From: Mesostigma viride
Lineage: Eukaryota; Streptophyta; Mesostigmatophyceae; Mesostigmatales; Mesostigmataceae
Direction of reading: 5' to 3'
DNA length: 64,000 nt
Assembly: GCA_009746045.1 (NCBI GenBank)
Contig: RPFO01000880.1
Location: 1 to 64,000 of the forward strand
Shown: piece by piece, positions 1-9,079 of the stretch
Layout: each line of letters starts with the position of its first letter
How positions within the stretch are numbered: the stretch's first letter is position 1
Notes under the pieces: generated by a model
Told to the model about the DNA's origin: nothing
The model's input: the letters and a program-made list of their open reading frames with translations, nothing else
Database searches by the model: none
Made by a program: the position numbers and the translations under genes

Positions 1-226
1 CCTGTGTCCTCGAATTCGGCTGCAAGTTTTACAACTGCGGCCGGAATCTCGTCAGAGCCGGTGGCTGCGTCATAACGCAGGCGCTGGACCGCCTCCGTGA
101 CCTCGCGAGAGGTGAAAGGAGGCATGTCAGACGGGTCGCCAAGTGGGCCGACCAGCGGGGGGACTAGGTAGTCCGCCGCTGACCTAGGCGGGGCAGGGGG
201 GCCAGCGGGGCCGGCCAGGGCGGCCG
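1..226 (-). pseudogene. LINE ORF2 fragment, segment just before the reverse transcriptase (5' continuation at 5605-6779)
   Basis: The minus strand reads in one frame through a Pro/Ala-rich linker into FTSREVTEAVQRLRYDAATG and SDEIPAAVVKLA. That is the segment lying between endonuclease and RT in APE-type LINE ORF2 proteins, where 'S/G-D-x-I-P-A' precedes the RT core. The reading frame stops abruptly at 226, where a 5.4-kb element with terminal inverted repeats is inserted. The upstream half of the same ORF (endonuclease and linker) resumes at 5605. The RT itself would lie beyond the left edge of the window. Confidence 0.7.
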
Positions 227-1699
227 CATAGCAATACCCCACCACACTCATCGAAAATGGCTGTGTTTGAGCCCCCCCGGAAAATACCGGTTCCATCAAC
301 CTATGTTAACTTTGTTCGTCCGATTTCGGCCGTTTTTTCAATCGACGCACCTGGCACTGCGAGATCCACCCTACTTCAGATCTGGACTTAAATGCCTCGG
401 AAGAAAACGGGGGGCAAAACGGTAAAAAACGGTCAAACGACGTATAGAAACGGAAACGCGACCGGGGGTTACTGACTGACAGACCGGGGGTTACAGGGGC
501 GGACACGCGACGGTCACTGCCGGTTACGAGCTGGGCATTACAGTGACCGAGACTCGGAGGTCGTCATCTCGATTTTTCCCGCGACCCCAGAGACGAAAAC
601 GACGAAAACACCCATGGCGGACGAGTATCAGCTAGCGTTTTGAAACTTGCGTCACTGCAGCCGCTCGAGGTGTCAAAACGAAGCTTACATCACGGTTAAT
701 CCATGGAATAGTTTTGGAATGATATGAGCTGTGATTGCGACGAGGGAATTGAACGGGACAAATTGTTTTTTTGCAGCGCACCATTTTTTTTCGCGAAAAC
801 CAGATTTCTCGGTGGTACGTGTCTAAAAGTCCTGGTTACGAGAGGAGATTAAAATCCCGGCTCGATAGCTCAGATTATGCGTTACAATATCCCCGAAAAC
901 GTTAGTGTTTTCGTTTTCTGAGTTTCGCTTTTTTTTCTCCGGCATTCGCCTGAATAAATATGGGGCGCGAAATCCGTCTGTTTCTTGCTTCGTACAATAC
1001 ATGTCTTTGTCGTCAGATAATTAGCTCTTTAGGCTATGCCCGACCTTCCTGTACTGCCCAGCCTGCGGCAATAAGCCAGCAGGACATATGGCGTGCCCAA
1101 GATTCCGCGCAAAGGTCGCTAATGGTCTTCCGGATGTGCAGTAAGTGCGGTAAAAGCTGCGAAAATTGCTTATAATGCCTGTAGAAAGCTCTTTGCGACA
1201 GTGTTTTCCAAGCGAGTTTATTGTTCCTTTGACGCTAGATACAAAAGGCAAAGGGGTTCATCATTTTTTATTAGCCGTCAATGCGGTTTCGAGATGTGAT
1301 GGGTTGGGCAGACGACCTCGCCACGACCCGCTGGGCTCACGCTTCGCATCTCCCGGCAGCCATGAAGAAGCGCAGATTAAGCGAGGTGAGCGAGCTAGAG
1401 GTCCCAGAATCGTTGCTAAGGGGCAAGGCAGCTTCTCAAAGGGTAGAGAGCTGGATTAATAAGACTTTCTCAAGGGCATTATGCAGTGGTTATTGCCACC
1501 TTGTCCAGATATTTTCCCTTGTCTTTCTGATTTATATACTGCTTCAAAGAGGGCAAGGAGAGCGTTTGCGACGTTGTTTCTCATTCATTACTATGAAGAA
1601 ATGCCTTTGCAATTGCTTACCACGAGATGGAAGCTGCCTCATGCAAATTAGCCAGGCAATGCAAGTGATGCAAGGTGAGGCCATGCATGGCTGATATTG

Positions 1700-2925
1700 C
1701 CTTCATGCGTGAGTTGAGCAGGTGGCTGGCTGGGCGTGTGGCTGGCTAGGTGAGCGGGGCGTTTATGGGGGTTGCGATGGTGCGGGCATGCGAGGGCAAA
1801 AGGGCGGGCTCATGCCTGGCTGGTTTGGGTGTTGGGTAGTTAGGTGGTTCGGTAATTGGGTTGTCGAGTGTTTAGGTGGTTAGGTGGTTGTGTTGCTGGG
1901 TGACTGGTTGGTTGGTTGGTTGCCCAGGAAGTCTTGTGTGGGAGGCTTAGGCTATAGATGCTTCAAGGGATGCCTAGGCGTAGGTGGGTTCAATGGCAGG
2001 TGGCTGGCTGAAAGGTGGATGCCTTGGTAAATGGCTGGCCGAGTAGCTGGGAGCACAGGCAGCTGGAGAGGGTGGCTGGCTGGCTGGCTGGTCATGGTGG
2101 GTGGATGAGTACAAGGGTGGTCGGTCATAGGTAGATGTCCAGGTGGCTGGGTGATTGATAGGCTTTGGGGACTGCGAAGTGGGTGGGTTGTTGGATTCGT
2201 GAGTGAAACAATGGCACGGTATTGAGGGTGGTGGGTTGGTGGTTGGTTGGTTAGGGATGCGTGTGGGTGGGTGGGTTGGTGGGTAGGCCATTGGTGGTTG
2301 GTGGCTGGTGGATGTGTAGATGACTGTATGGGTGGGTAGGCGAAGGGACGGGTAGATGGACAGGTGCGCGCACAGATATGGATGCGTGGATGGGTTTATG
2401 GTTGGGACCGTCTCACCTATCGCAGGTGAAGGGCTGTGCACGTTGGGGGTGAGGTAGGTGGCTGGCTGGCTGAGAAAATGCATGTGTGGGTGGGTCAGTG
2501 GGTATAAGGGTGGGGGGGAGTGAGTGGTTGAGTGGGTACTTGTAGGTGCGTGGGTGGGTCAAGGGTGGGCGGCCGCATGGGTGCATATGGGGCCAGCTGG
2601 CTGGGTGTTTAGGTGGCTGGGTGATTGGGTGGTTGGCGCATCGGATGGGTGAATGCCTCCTCATTACCTGATTGGTACGTGGGTTGCGCAGGTGCCTTGG
2701 TGGGTGGGTGGATGTCCAAGTGGGTTGGTAGGTGGTTGGGTGCCTAGGTGCACGCGTGGTTATAAAAGGTGGGTTAGCACGGGCGCAGCTGGCTGGGTGG
2801 GTGGGTCACTGGGTGGGTGGACGGGTGGGTGTTTAGGTGTACGGGCACGTGAGTGTGTGAGTAGTTGTGTGGGTGGGTGGCCAGGTGGCTGCATGGGTGG
2901 GCGACTGCATGGGTGGCTCGGTGCG
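1700..2925. repeat. Degenerate GGTGGNTGG-type minisatellite
   Basis: About 1.2 kb on the plus strand is built of imperfect GGTGG, GGCTGG and GGGTGGGT words with no long exact period. The open frames in it (Pro/Thr/His/Ser-rich on the minus strand, Gly/Trp-rich on the plus strand) come from the repeat composition and I do not call them genes. It lies inside the 5.4-kb TIR element. Confidence 0.6.
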
Positions 2926-2987
2926 CACAAAGTGCAAGTGATGGAGACATGGGATATTCCAATGCCGTATCATGTGAGCATACGCCC

Positions 2988-3614
2988 GATTTCTGGCCTG
3001 CGCTGGTTGTCTCCTTGATAATCATCATAGTGTCAAGGAGACAACCAGCGCAGGCCAGAAATCGGGAGAATCCGGACCATGGTAGCTCGAGCCTGCCGTT
3101 ATCTTGTCCGCGTGTTTGAGTCGTTCAGGATGATGAATATGAATGGTGATGGAAATGTGTAGCCTTGTGCATTGCAATTATGGCTGCCTTACGTGTAGAG
3201 ACTAGATGCTGGTTGTCTCCTTGATATGATTTCTGGCCTGCGCTGGTTGTCTCCTTGATAAGAATAATATATATGGTTGTCTCCTTGATATAAGGCCTGC
3301 ATGCCATCTAAGCTCAATTACTGATCTGAATTGATATACATTATTCCAAGTAGTAGTTAGCGTGAGTCGCGAGTTGCACTCCTGTGTCAAAGATGCTAAC
3401 TAATCCTGCTACCACCCATTTGTCTCCTTGATATGATTATTGGCCTGCGCTGGTTGTCTCCTTGATAATAATAATATATCTGGTTGTCTCCTTGATATAA
3501 GGCCTGCATGCAAGCTAAGCTCAATTACTGATCTGAATTGATATACATTATTCCAAGTAGTAGTTAGTGTGAGTCGCGAGTTACACTCCTGTGTCAAAGA
3601 TGCTAACTAATTTT
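2988..3614. repeat. Repeat cluster built on GGTTGTCTCCTTGATA, with a palindrome and two 207-bp direct repeats
   Basis: The word GGTTGTCTCCTTGATA or its complement recurs several times. At 2988-3065 two copies face each other as an inverted repeat extended by GGCCTGCGCT and GATTTCTG. From about 3213 to 3614 a roughly 207-bp unit occurs twice, including AGCTCAATTACTGATCTGAA and a stretch ending GTCAAAGATGCTAACTAA. The 3030-3215 part recurs at 22665-22850, so this is a dispersed family. Confidence 0.65.
3030..3215 (+). repeat. Dispersed repeat, copy 1 (other copy 22665-22850)
   Basis: A stretch of about 185 bp, including AATCCGGACCATGGTAGCTC, GAGCCTGCCGTTATCTTGTC and ATGATGAATATGAATGGTGA, is nearly identical to 22665-22850 in the same orientation. 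No coding capacity or terminal repeats were recognised beyond the TATCAAGGAGACAACC word at its left end. Confidence 0.65.
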
Positions 3615-3819
3615 CCTCCTTGATAATACTGCTACCACCCATAACATCATTAAATCGGAATAGCCAATGCCCATGAATAAAAAATAAATGAATAAATATA
3701 AATGAATGTCCACGCATGTCAACCACGAATGGCCTAACATTTCCACAATCATTGCATACCACCTAGCTAGCTAACTAAATAATACATGAAGAGAGCTAGG
3801 GTAGAGAGCTTAGACTAGA

Positions 3820-3905
3820 GTTGGCTTGATGTCGTAGATAGATTAGACCGGTAGGATTGTGTGTCCCCACCCATCGATCCATCAGGGTCAGAGTTCCGTT
3901 ATACG
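3820..3905 (+). repeat. 3'-UTR remnant of LINE family D
   Basis: It contains GATTAGACCGGTAGGATTGTG followed by ATCGATCCATCAGGG, matching the 3'-terminal region of the LINE at 7740-7857 and the minus-strand copy at 22440-22545. The hairpin and TTAA tail are missing, so the copy is truncated. It is nested in the 5.4-kb TIR element. Confidence 0.5.
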
Positions 3906-5559
3906 TAATACACGCTTATACGCACAGGGTCCGTATAAAGTATAATACGGTATAATACGGTAGAGTACACGATCGTAAGTGACCACTAGATTTGATGGTT
4001 TTCAGGGCTGTTTCAACCATTTCTCACTCACTGACATGTTTGTGACACTAATAAGCATAGAATACACAGTTGGCTCACTGGCTCACTGCCCTGCATACAA
4101 GAAACATGATTTTACTGTCGTTCAACGAAGCAATCATACACGCATGCCGCATGGAGTCTAGTATCGCTGGACTCACGATAAAACATCGCACACATGCACG
4201 TTGAAGACACTTACCATGCAAAGAAATACTCATGCATGCAATATATAGGCAAATAATGTATGAGCCAGCTGTGCATCGTGCAAGTTGCTGCCCTTTGCAG
4301 TGAAAGCATACCGACTCTGCCTGACCCCTGCATGCCGGTTAGCCATACCATATTGCTATACCTACTTATTGATAGAAAAAAAGGGCCAAGAAACTGGGGA
4401 ACAAATCGAGCTTCCACAATGCTGCACAACCATGCCAATATCTGACTTCCAGAAGGTTTGCACAGCTTTGTTACCATCAAGTAAACAAAGAAAGCTGCAG
4501 CAATGATGTCCGCAATTCTCACTGCACAGGTCCGGTATGTGCTGCAGTCACGCTGCATTGATAAATCGGCATCAACTTGGCTCATAAGAGCTATCCTGAA
4601 GACTGCCTGAGCAGCCAAGGTAATCCACAAACTATCGTGGCGAATGGTTACACGAGCGGCCCTCTTCATGTATATAACAACCAAACCTTGACGCACCACT
4701 GGAACCGCGGCCGTCGTGACGCTTTGCAGCTGTAAAATATTCGAAGCCTCGGATTCGTGAGTACACGATAAAGAATAGACACCTTCGCACGGGGCACCAG
4801 AAGCCATACAGTCTGCAAGCCTACACTAATACTAACAACGACCTGAGAGCCCTACAGCTGGCCTCAATCCGTACCACTAAAGGTGCAAATTAAAGCCTGC
4901 CCCATTTTCTGACGCTTCTTAAACTGCGCATCATCGTCATGACCAACCAAGGCTGCGATTCTTGTTGAAATTTTAGAGTGCCTGCCGCTTCAAATTTCGA
5001 TATTCCCATAAGTTTGTTCACCTTCCAGTTAACTCTCACCTTCCTGTTAACTAGTGTCCATATCTGACCATGTCCGAGGCAATGGCCATCAAATTTTGCA
5101 CGCCTCCCAGCGCCTCCTAAGTATTTGCACCTTAGGGATACAGTAAACCCACAGTACGCCCTGTCGGCTTTGAACAAGCCATGAGGCAAGTATTTTACTC
5201 CTTTTAGGTACCCACCGAAAGTCGTATGTGAGCACGCACGTTGCACGTTTGGCGAAATTTCCCCTTCGATTAATATTAACGAGTGCCATAGCCTCTACCT
5301 TCCCTGCCTGCCCTGCCACGGAGGCAGGTGGTCACTATAACTCGCGGTTCCATCGTACGGTTACGGATACGGTCCATGACAACTCCTCGTACGGTGCGTC
5401 AAATCCCTCGTACGGGCGACAAAATTCATTCATACGGTCCATGACAACATCCTACAGTTTCGGTTCTTTCAGTTTCCGTTACGCAATTTTAGGTACCGCG
5501 CTGTGGTTCGACGGTACTTGGGGACCGAAAAGGACTGAACCGGTCGCGAAAAATATACA
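3906..5559. other. Interior of the TIR element with no convincing gene
   Basis: The left part (3906-3970) and right part (5340-5560) are rich in TACGG/GTACGG words resembling the subterminal repeats of the hAT elements further along. A 198-codon frame on the minus strand at 4211-4807 has no recognisable domain and I do not support it as a gene. I see no transposase motif. Confidence 0.4.
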
Positions 5560-5604
5560 CTCAAACACAGCCATTTTCGATGAGTGTGGTGGGGTATTGC
5601 TATG

Positions 5605-6779
5605 GGGCGGGCGGCGGCGGCTGGGAGCAGGGGTGGGGGCGGCGCAGCTGTCCCCACGACCTCGGCCGTGGCCGTGGCCCAGGTACGAAGCCGCTTGGCT
5701 GGGGCGCCGGGGACGTCGTGGCGGTGGGGCCGGCCGAGGCCGTCCGGGTGCCCGAGGCGCTTGTACCAGAACCAGGCCCCCTTGCCGTCGTGCTTCTGCT
5801 GGCAGCTGCGCAGGTCCTTGACCATCTGCTGAGCATCTGCCTTCTCAGCCTGCTCGTAGGCGGCCCTCAGAGCTGCTTGCAGCCCTGGTTTGGCGATCGG
5901 ATCTCTGTTGCGGCGGAGCATCTGCCTGGCGGCGACCACTGTCGGTGCGTGACGGTGGACAGCAAGCTGCCGGCGCGGATAGAGGCAAGGTGGGAAGGGT
6001 GCGGGCCGCCAGGCGATACTTGGCTGCGACACCACGGAGGATCACTGAAATATCCCCCGGCGGCGGAATATGGCGTGTAACTGCTGTCGGCTGCCCCGGG
6101 CCGGGCGTCGAATACGGCCAGGAAATCATCCCTGTGCGACATAGTAGCGGCCTGTTCTTCTGCTGACATCTTGTCAGTTGTCGGCATCCTTCAGCACAAT
6201 CCGGAGCACCTTCAAATCTGGCTAAGGTGCCAGCTGTCGCGACGGTTTCACCCCAGGACACCGCGATCTGATGCGAGCGAGCACGAGACGATGATCAGAT
6301 TCCACCGTGCTGACAGAATCTTGCAGGACGCGAGCATCGACAACTGAGGGGCGCTGAGCCCGGCGTACACAGACATAGTCAAGGCACACCACCCGATCCG
6401 ACGGCCCAAAAAAGGTGGCCAGCTGCTCAGCGGGGCGTGCGAAAGAAGCATTGCATGCAACCAGCGCAGATTCTGCCAGCAGATTCGCAAATAAAGGCGT
6501 GTTACCGTTGGCTGTCGTGTTGGTTGGGGAATACAGAGCGCCCCCAGTGCCAACTGGCAGCGTGGCGTTGGCGTCGAGCAGCATAACCAGGAAGTGCCGA
6601 GCTGGGATGTTGGCCTCCTCCTCCTTGAGGGCGTCCAAGAAGGCCTCACGTTCCGCCTGAGCTCGACCCGCATGTGGTGCATATCCCACGATAAAGGTTA
6701 GCGTGTGGTGTGAATGGCCCTCAGTGGCTTTTTTTTCATTCCATCCCATGTTCCCCTCCCACTGAGGACTTATGCTCAC
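5605..6779 (-). pseudogene. LINE ORF2 fragment: apurinic-type endonuclease plus linker
   Basis: The minus-strand frame starting near 6760 shows the hallmarks of the exonuclease-endonuclease-phosphatase (APE) domain of LINEs: a FIVGYAPHAGR block, LLDANATLP in place of the usual GDFNA block, and a terminal SDHRLVLARI (SDH catalytic triad). It continues through a linker with GAWFWYKRLGHP before reaching the TIR-element insertion at 5604. Several frame changes between 6190 and 5840 show that the copy is dead. The N-terminus is truncated: the preceding 6780-6860 holds another element's 3' end. Together with 1-226 it forms one interrupted LINE. Confidence 0.7.
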
Positions 6780-6861
6780 GTGACGCAGTCACGTGTCTAT
6801 TTATTAATTACTTTATTAATTACCCCTTCTAGTCAGGGATATGTGCTACATGTACTCCCAC

Positions 6862-7857
6862 TGAGCACCGGTGCAGACATGGCTTGACTGCCTGGCTATC
6901 GAGGCCCGTGCAGTGGGGCTTGAGGTCAGCAAGAAGACAGAGGCCCTGGCGGTTGGGCTCACCAACTCACCGCCGCCCCTCTTCTATCTCCTCGACGGCT
7001 CTCGAGTCCTGTATCGGGACCGCGTCAAGCTGCTGGGCAGCCTGCTCCCCAGCTGCGAGGTTGATGTGGACCATCGCATCTCCCTCGCCTGGCACGCTTT
7101 ACGCCAGTACCGGGCCCTGTGGCGCAAGCCCCTGGGCAAGATCGAGAAACAGGACCTGTTCAAGGTCCTCGTCCTTCCTGTTCTCACGTATGGGGCCGAG
7201 AGGTGGACCCTCACCGCCGACCTGGCCCGCAAGCTGGACGGCGCGGTCACCAACATGCTGCGTTCCATTTTCAGAGTAGGATATGCTGCTCATGTCTGCA
7301 ATGAGGACCTGTACCAGGGCATGCCCTATATCACCAGCACCATTAAGCAGCGACGCCTGCAGCTAGTAGGGCACCTAGCTCGCACCAACCAGGTAGACAC
7401 CTCACGTGGCCCCCCCGCAGGACTGCGACCAGCCCAGCCTGGCCGGCACCTCCTGACGTGGGCCGGGCCCAGTGACGTTAGACGCCGCAAGGCCCGCACC
7501 TTCAAAGAACAGCTAGTAGAGGACATGGGGGGCCTAGGCCTCTCCGTGATTTGGAAGAAGATGATGGACAAGGCCAAGTGGGCCCAGGTCATAGAGGACA
7601 ACGAGCCCCCCCCAGTGGGGAAACGCCCGCGTGTGCAATCCCGTGGGAGGCACGCCAGACAGCTCCCCTAGGGCAGCGTGCGGCTGTCTAGATAGATGTT
7701 GTAGTAAGCATGCTGTGAGATAGATGTAGTATGTAGCTGATGTAGATAGATTAGACCGGTAGGACTGTTTGCACCCATCCATCCATCCATCGGGGTTAAT
7801 GCTCCGTGACTCCCCAACGGGAGCACGAGTCTAATTAATTAATTAATTAATTAATGT
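6862..7857 (+). mobile_element. 5'-truncated LINE (family D): ORF2 C-terminus, 3' UTR, hairpin and (TTAA)n tail
   Basis: The copy begins abruptly after another element's 3' hairpin (CTCCCACTGAG) and enters ORF2 after the RT YADD box. The 3' UTR includes GACCGGTAGGACTG and (CATC)n, then the hairpin CTCCCCAACGGGAG and a (TTAA)n tail at about 7830-7857. The hairpin plus microsatellite tail recurs in LINE and ORF1-only copies throughout this window. Confidence 0.75.
6871..7671 (+). CDS. LINE family D ORF2 C-terminal fragment
   Basis: A continuous frame of about 266 codons with no true start (the first codon is GTG and the 5' end is truncated). It begins with QTWLDCLAIEARAVGLEVS, the 'thumb' segment that follows the RT active site in LINE ORF2. 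It continues with YGAERWTL and RRLQLVGHLAR, the conserved C-terminal block of many LINEs, and ends at TAG 7669-7671. The RT core and endonuclease are missing, so the product cannot be catalytic. Confidence 0.7.
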   Translation: MQTWLDCLAIEARAVGLEVSKKTEALAVGLTNSPPPLFYLLDGSRVLYRDRVKLLGSLLPSCEVDVDHRISLAWHALRQYRALWRKPLGKIEKQDLFKVLVLPVLTYGAERWTLTADLARKLDGAVTNMLRSIFRVGYAAHVCNEDLYQGMPYITSTIKQRRLQLVGHLARTNQVDTSRGPPAGLRPAQPGRHLLTWAGPSDVRRRKARTFKEQLVEDMGGLGLSVIWKKMMDKAKWAQVIEDNEPPPVGKRPRVQSRGRHARQLP

Positions 7858-8664
7858 ACTCACAACGGAGTTCTGCCTTAACGGTGAGATCGAGCTGGCT
7901 GCCCACCGCCTTCCCCGCGCGCGGGGTAAGGCAGGGCCGCCCCCGCTCCTCCTCACCCGGCGGACAAGATTTCTTTTCTCAGACGCCGCAAGCGGCTCGA
8001 GAAGACTCTCTTCACCCTTGATGACGACTTGACCCTGGCGCAGCAACAACGGCGACGGGAGCTATGGCCGACCTACCTCCAGCTTCGGCAGACCAAGGCG
8101 GGGCAGCCGCGGTGTACTGGAAGGCCGGGCGGCCATCTACGTCGGCCACAAGCCCTGGCAGGCGACCCCCCCCCCCCGCGGCCCCAGCGACTCCAGACGC
8201 CCCAGCTTCGGGGAATACAGCAGTAGTAGTGCAGAATAGATAGACCGTGGCCATGTCACATGTACGCCTCCTAGAGGCACTATCCCAGCTAAGCCCCGCG
8301 CTTTATTTAATCATGTACATGTGTGCCTATGATGTGCATGCCACACTCCAGACGATGCCTAGCCTTATTTAGTAATGTTGTGCCCATGCAGGGAGTCACT
8401 CTCTGCTGAGAAGCCATGCCATAGCTCTTGTATAGCCATGATGATCTTCCCCCTCACAGGCATGCATGCTCCCCCCTTACCCGGGCATAGCGTGATAGAC
8501 CATGAGGGTGCGGGTGCCCTGGTGCACCTAGAGCAAGTGTTGTTTACATTCCCACCCTTGCAGGAAGTAGCTTAGAATGTATTATAGGCTCATATGCCCC
8601 TTCTCAGGGTTATGTGCTACATATACTCCCAACGGAGTTATTAATTAATTAATTAATTAATTAT
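7858..8664 (+). mobile_element. ORF1-only LINE-related element, 5'-truncated, with 3' UTR and (TTAA)n tail
   Basis: It carries the C-terminal part of an ORF1-like protein (FTLDDDLTLAQQQRRRELWP, then YLQLRQ), similar to the nucleic-acid-binding C-terminus of LINE ORF1 proteins. The frame is disrupted at the palindrome CCCCGCGCGCGGGG (about 7912-7926). A 3' UTR of roughly 400 bp ends in ACTCCCAACGGAGT and (TTAA)n at 8638-8664. No endonuclease or RT follows ORF1, unlike an autonomous LINE. Confidence 0.65.
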
Positions 8665-8935
8665 CAACATCACTCCGTTGGGAGTAGATGTAGCACATAG
8701 CCCTGAGAAGGGGCATATGGCTTTTAATACATTCTAGGCTACTTCATGCAAGGGTGGGAATGTAAGCTACCCCTGCTCTAGGTGCACCAAGGCACCTGCA
8801 CCCTCATGGTCTATCACGCTATGCCCGGGTAAGGGGGAGCATGCCTGTGAGGGAGGAAGATCATCATGGCTATACAAGAGCTAGGACATGGCTTCTCGAC
8901 AGAGAGCATCTCTCTGCATGGCATGGCTAAATTCT
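8375..8935. repeat. Tail-to-tail inverted repeat of two ORF1-element 3' UTRs
   Basis: 8375-8637 and 8665-8930 are near-complementary (AGCCATGATGATCTTCC against GGAAGATCATCATGGCT), meeting at one shared (TTAA)n tract. The arrangement is two ORF1-only elements of opposite orientation fused at their tails, giving arms of about 260 bp that could form a hairpin. Confidence 0.75.
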
Positions 8936-9079
8936 GCAACATCCATGGGGGTCCCATTATAGACAAAGCATGGCTAAATGTTGAAGGCATCATCCATGGG
9001 GGCCATTATGGGCGCACATGCGCGTGGGCCACATGCTAGGCTAAGCCTTACTAATCTACACTACTGGTATATATATTCC

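Larger units (their letters stand above)
227..5604. mobile_element. 5.4-kb TIR DNA element, probably non-autonomous (MULE-like by its duplication length)
   Basis: Positions 227-271 and 5560-5604 are perfect 45-bp inverted repeats beginning CATAGCAATACCCCACCACA. The flanks are GGGCGGCCG (218-226) and GGGCGGGCG (5605-5613), a 9-bp duplication with one mismatch. Removing the element rejoins a LINE ORF2 in the same order as other LINEs. Nine-bp duplications with long TIRs are typical of Mutator-like elements, but I find no transposase-like ORF inside. The interior holds AT-rich DNA with palindromic TACGG-type motifs near the right end, a G-rich minisatellite and smaller repeats. Assignment to MULE is inference from TIR and duplication length only. 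Confidence 0.75.

Noticed and set aside
3900-3970. A further hAT end, because of GTATAATACGG repeats
   Set aside because: No matching second terminus or 8-bp duplication could be found.
4211-4807. 198-codon minus-strand frame in the TIR element
   Set aside because: No domain, no start context and no support from related copies. Composition resembles random translation.
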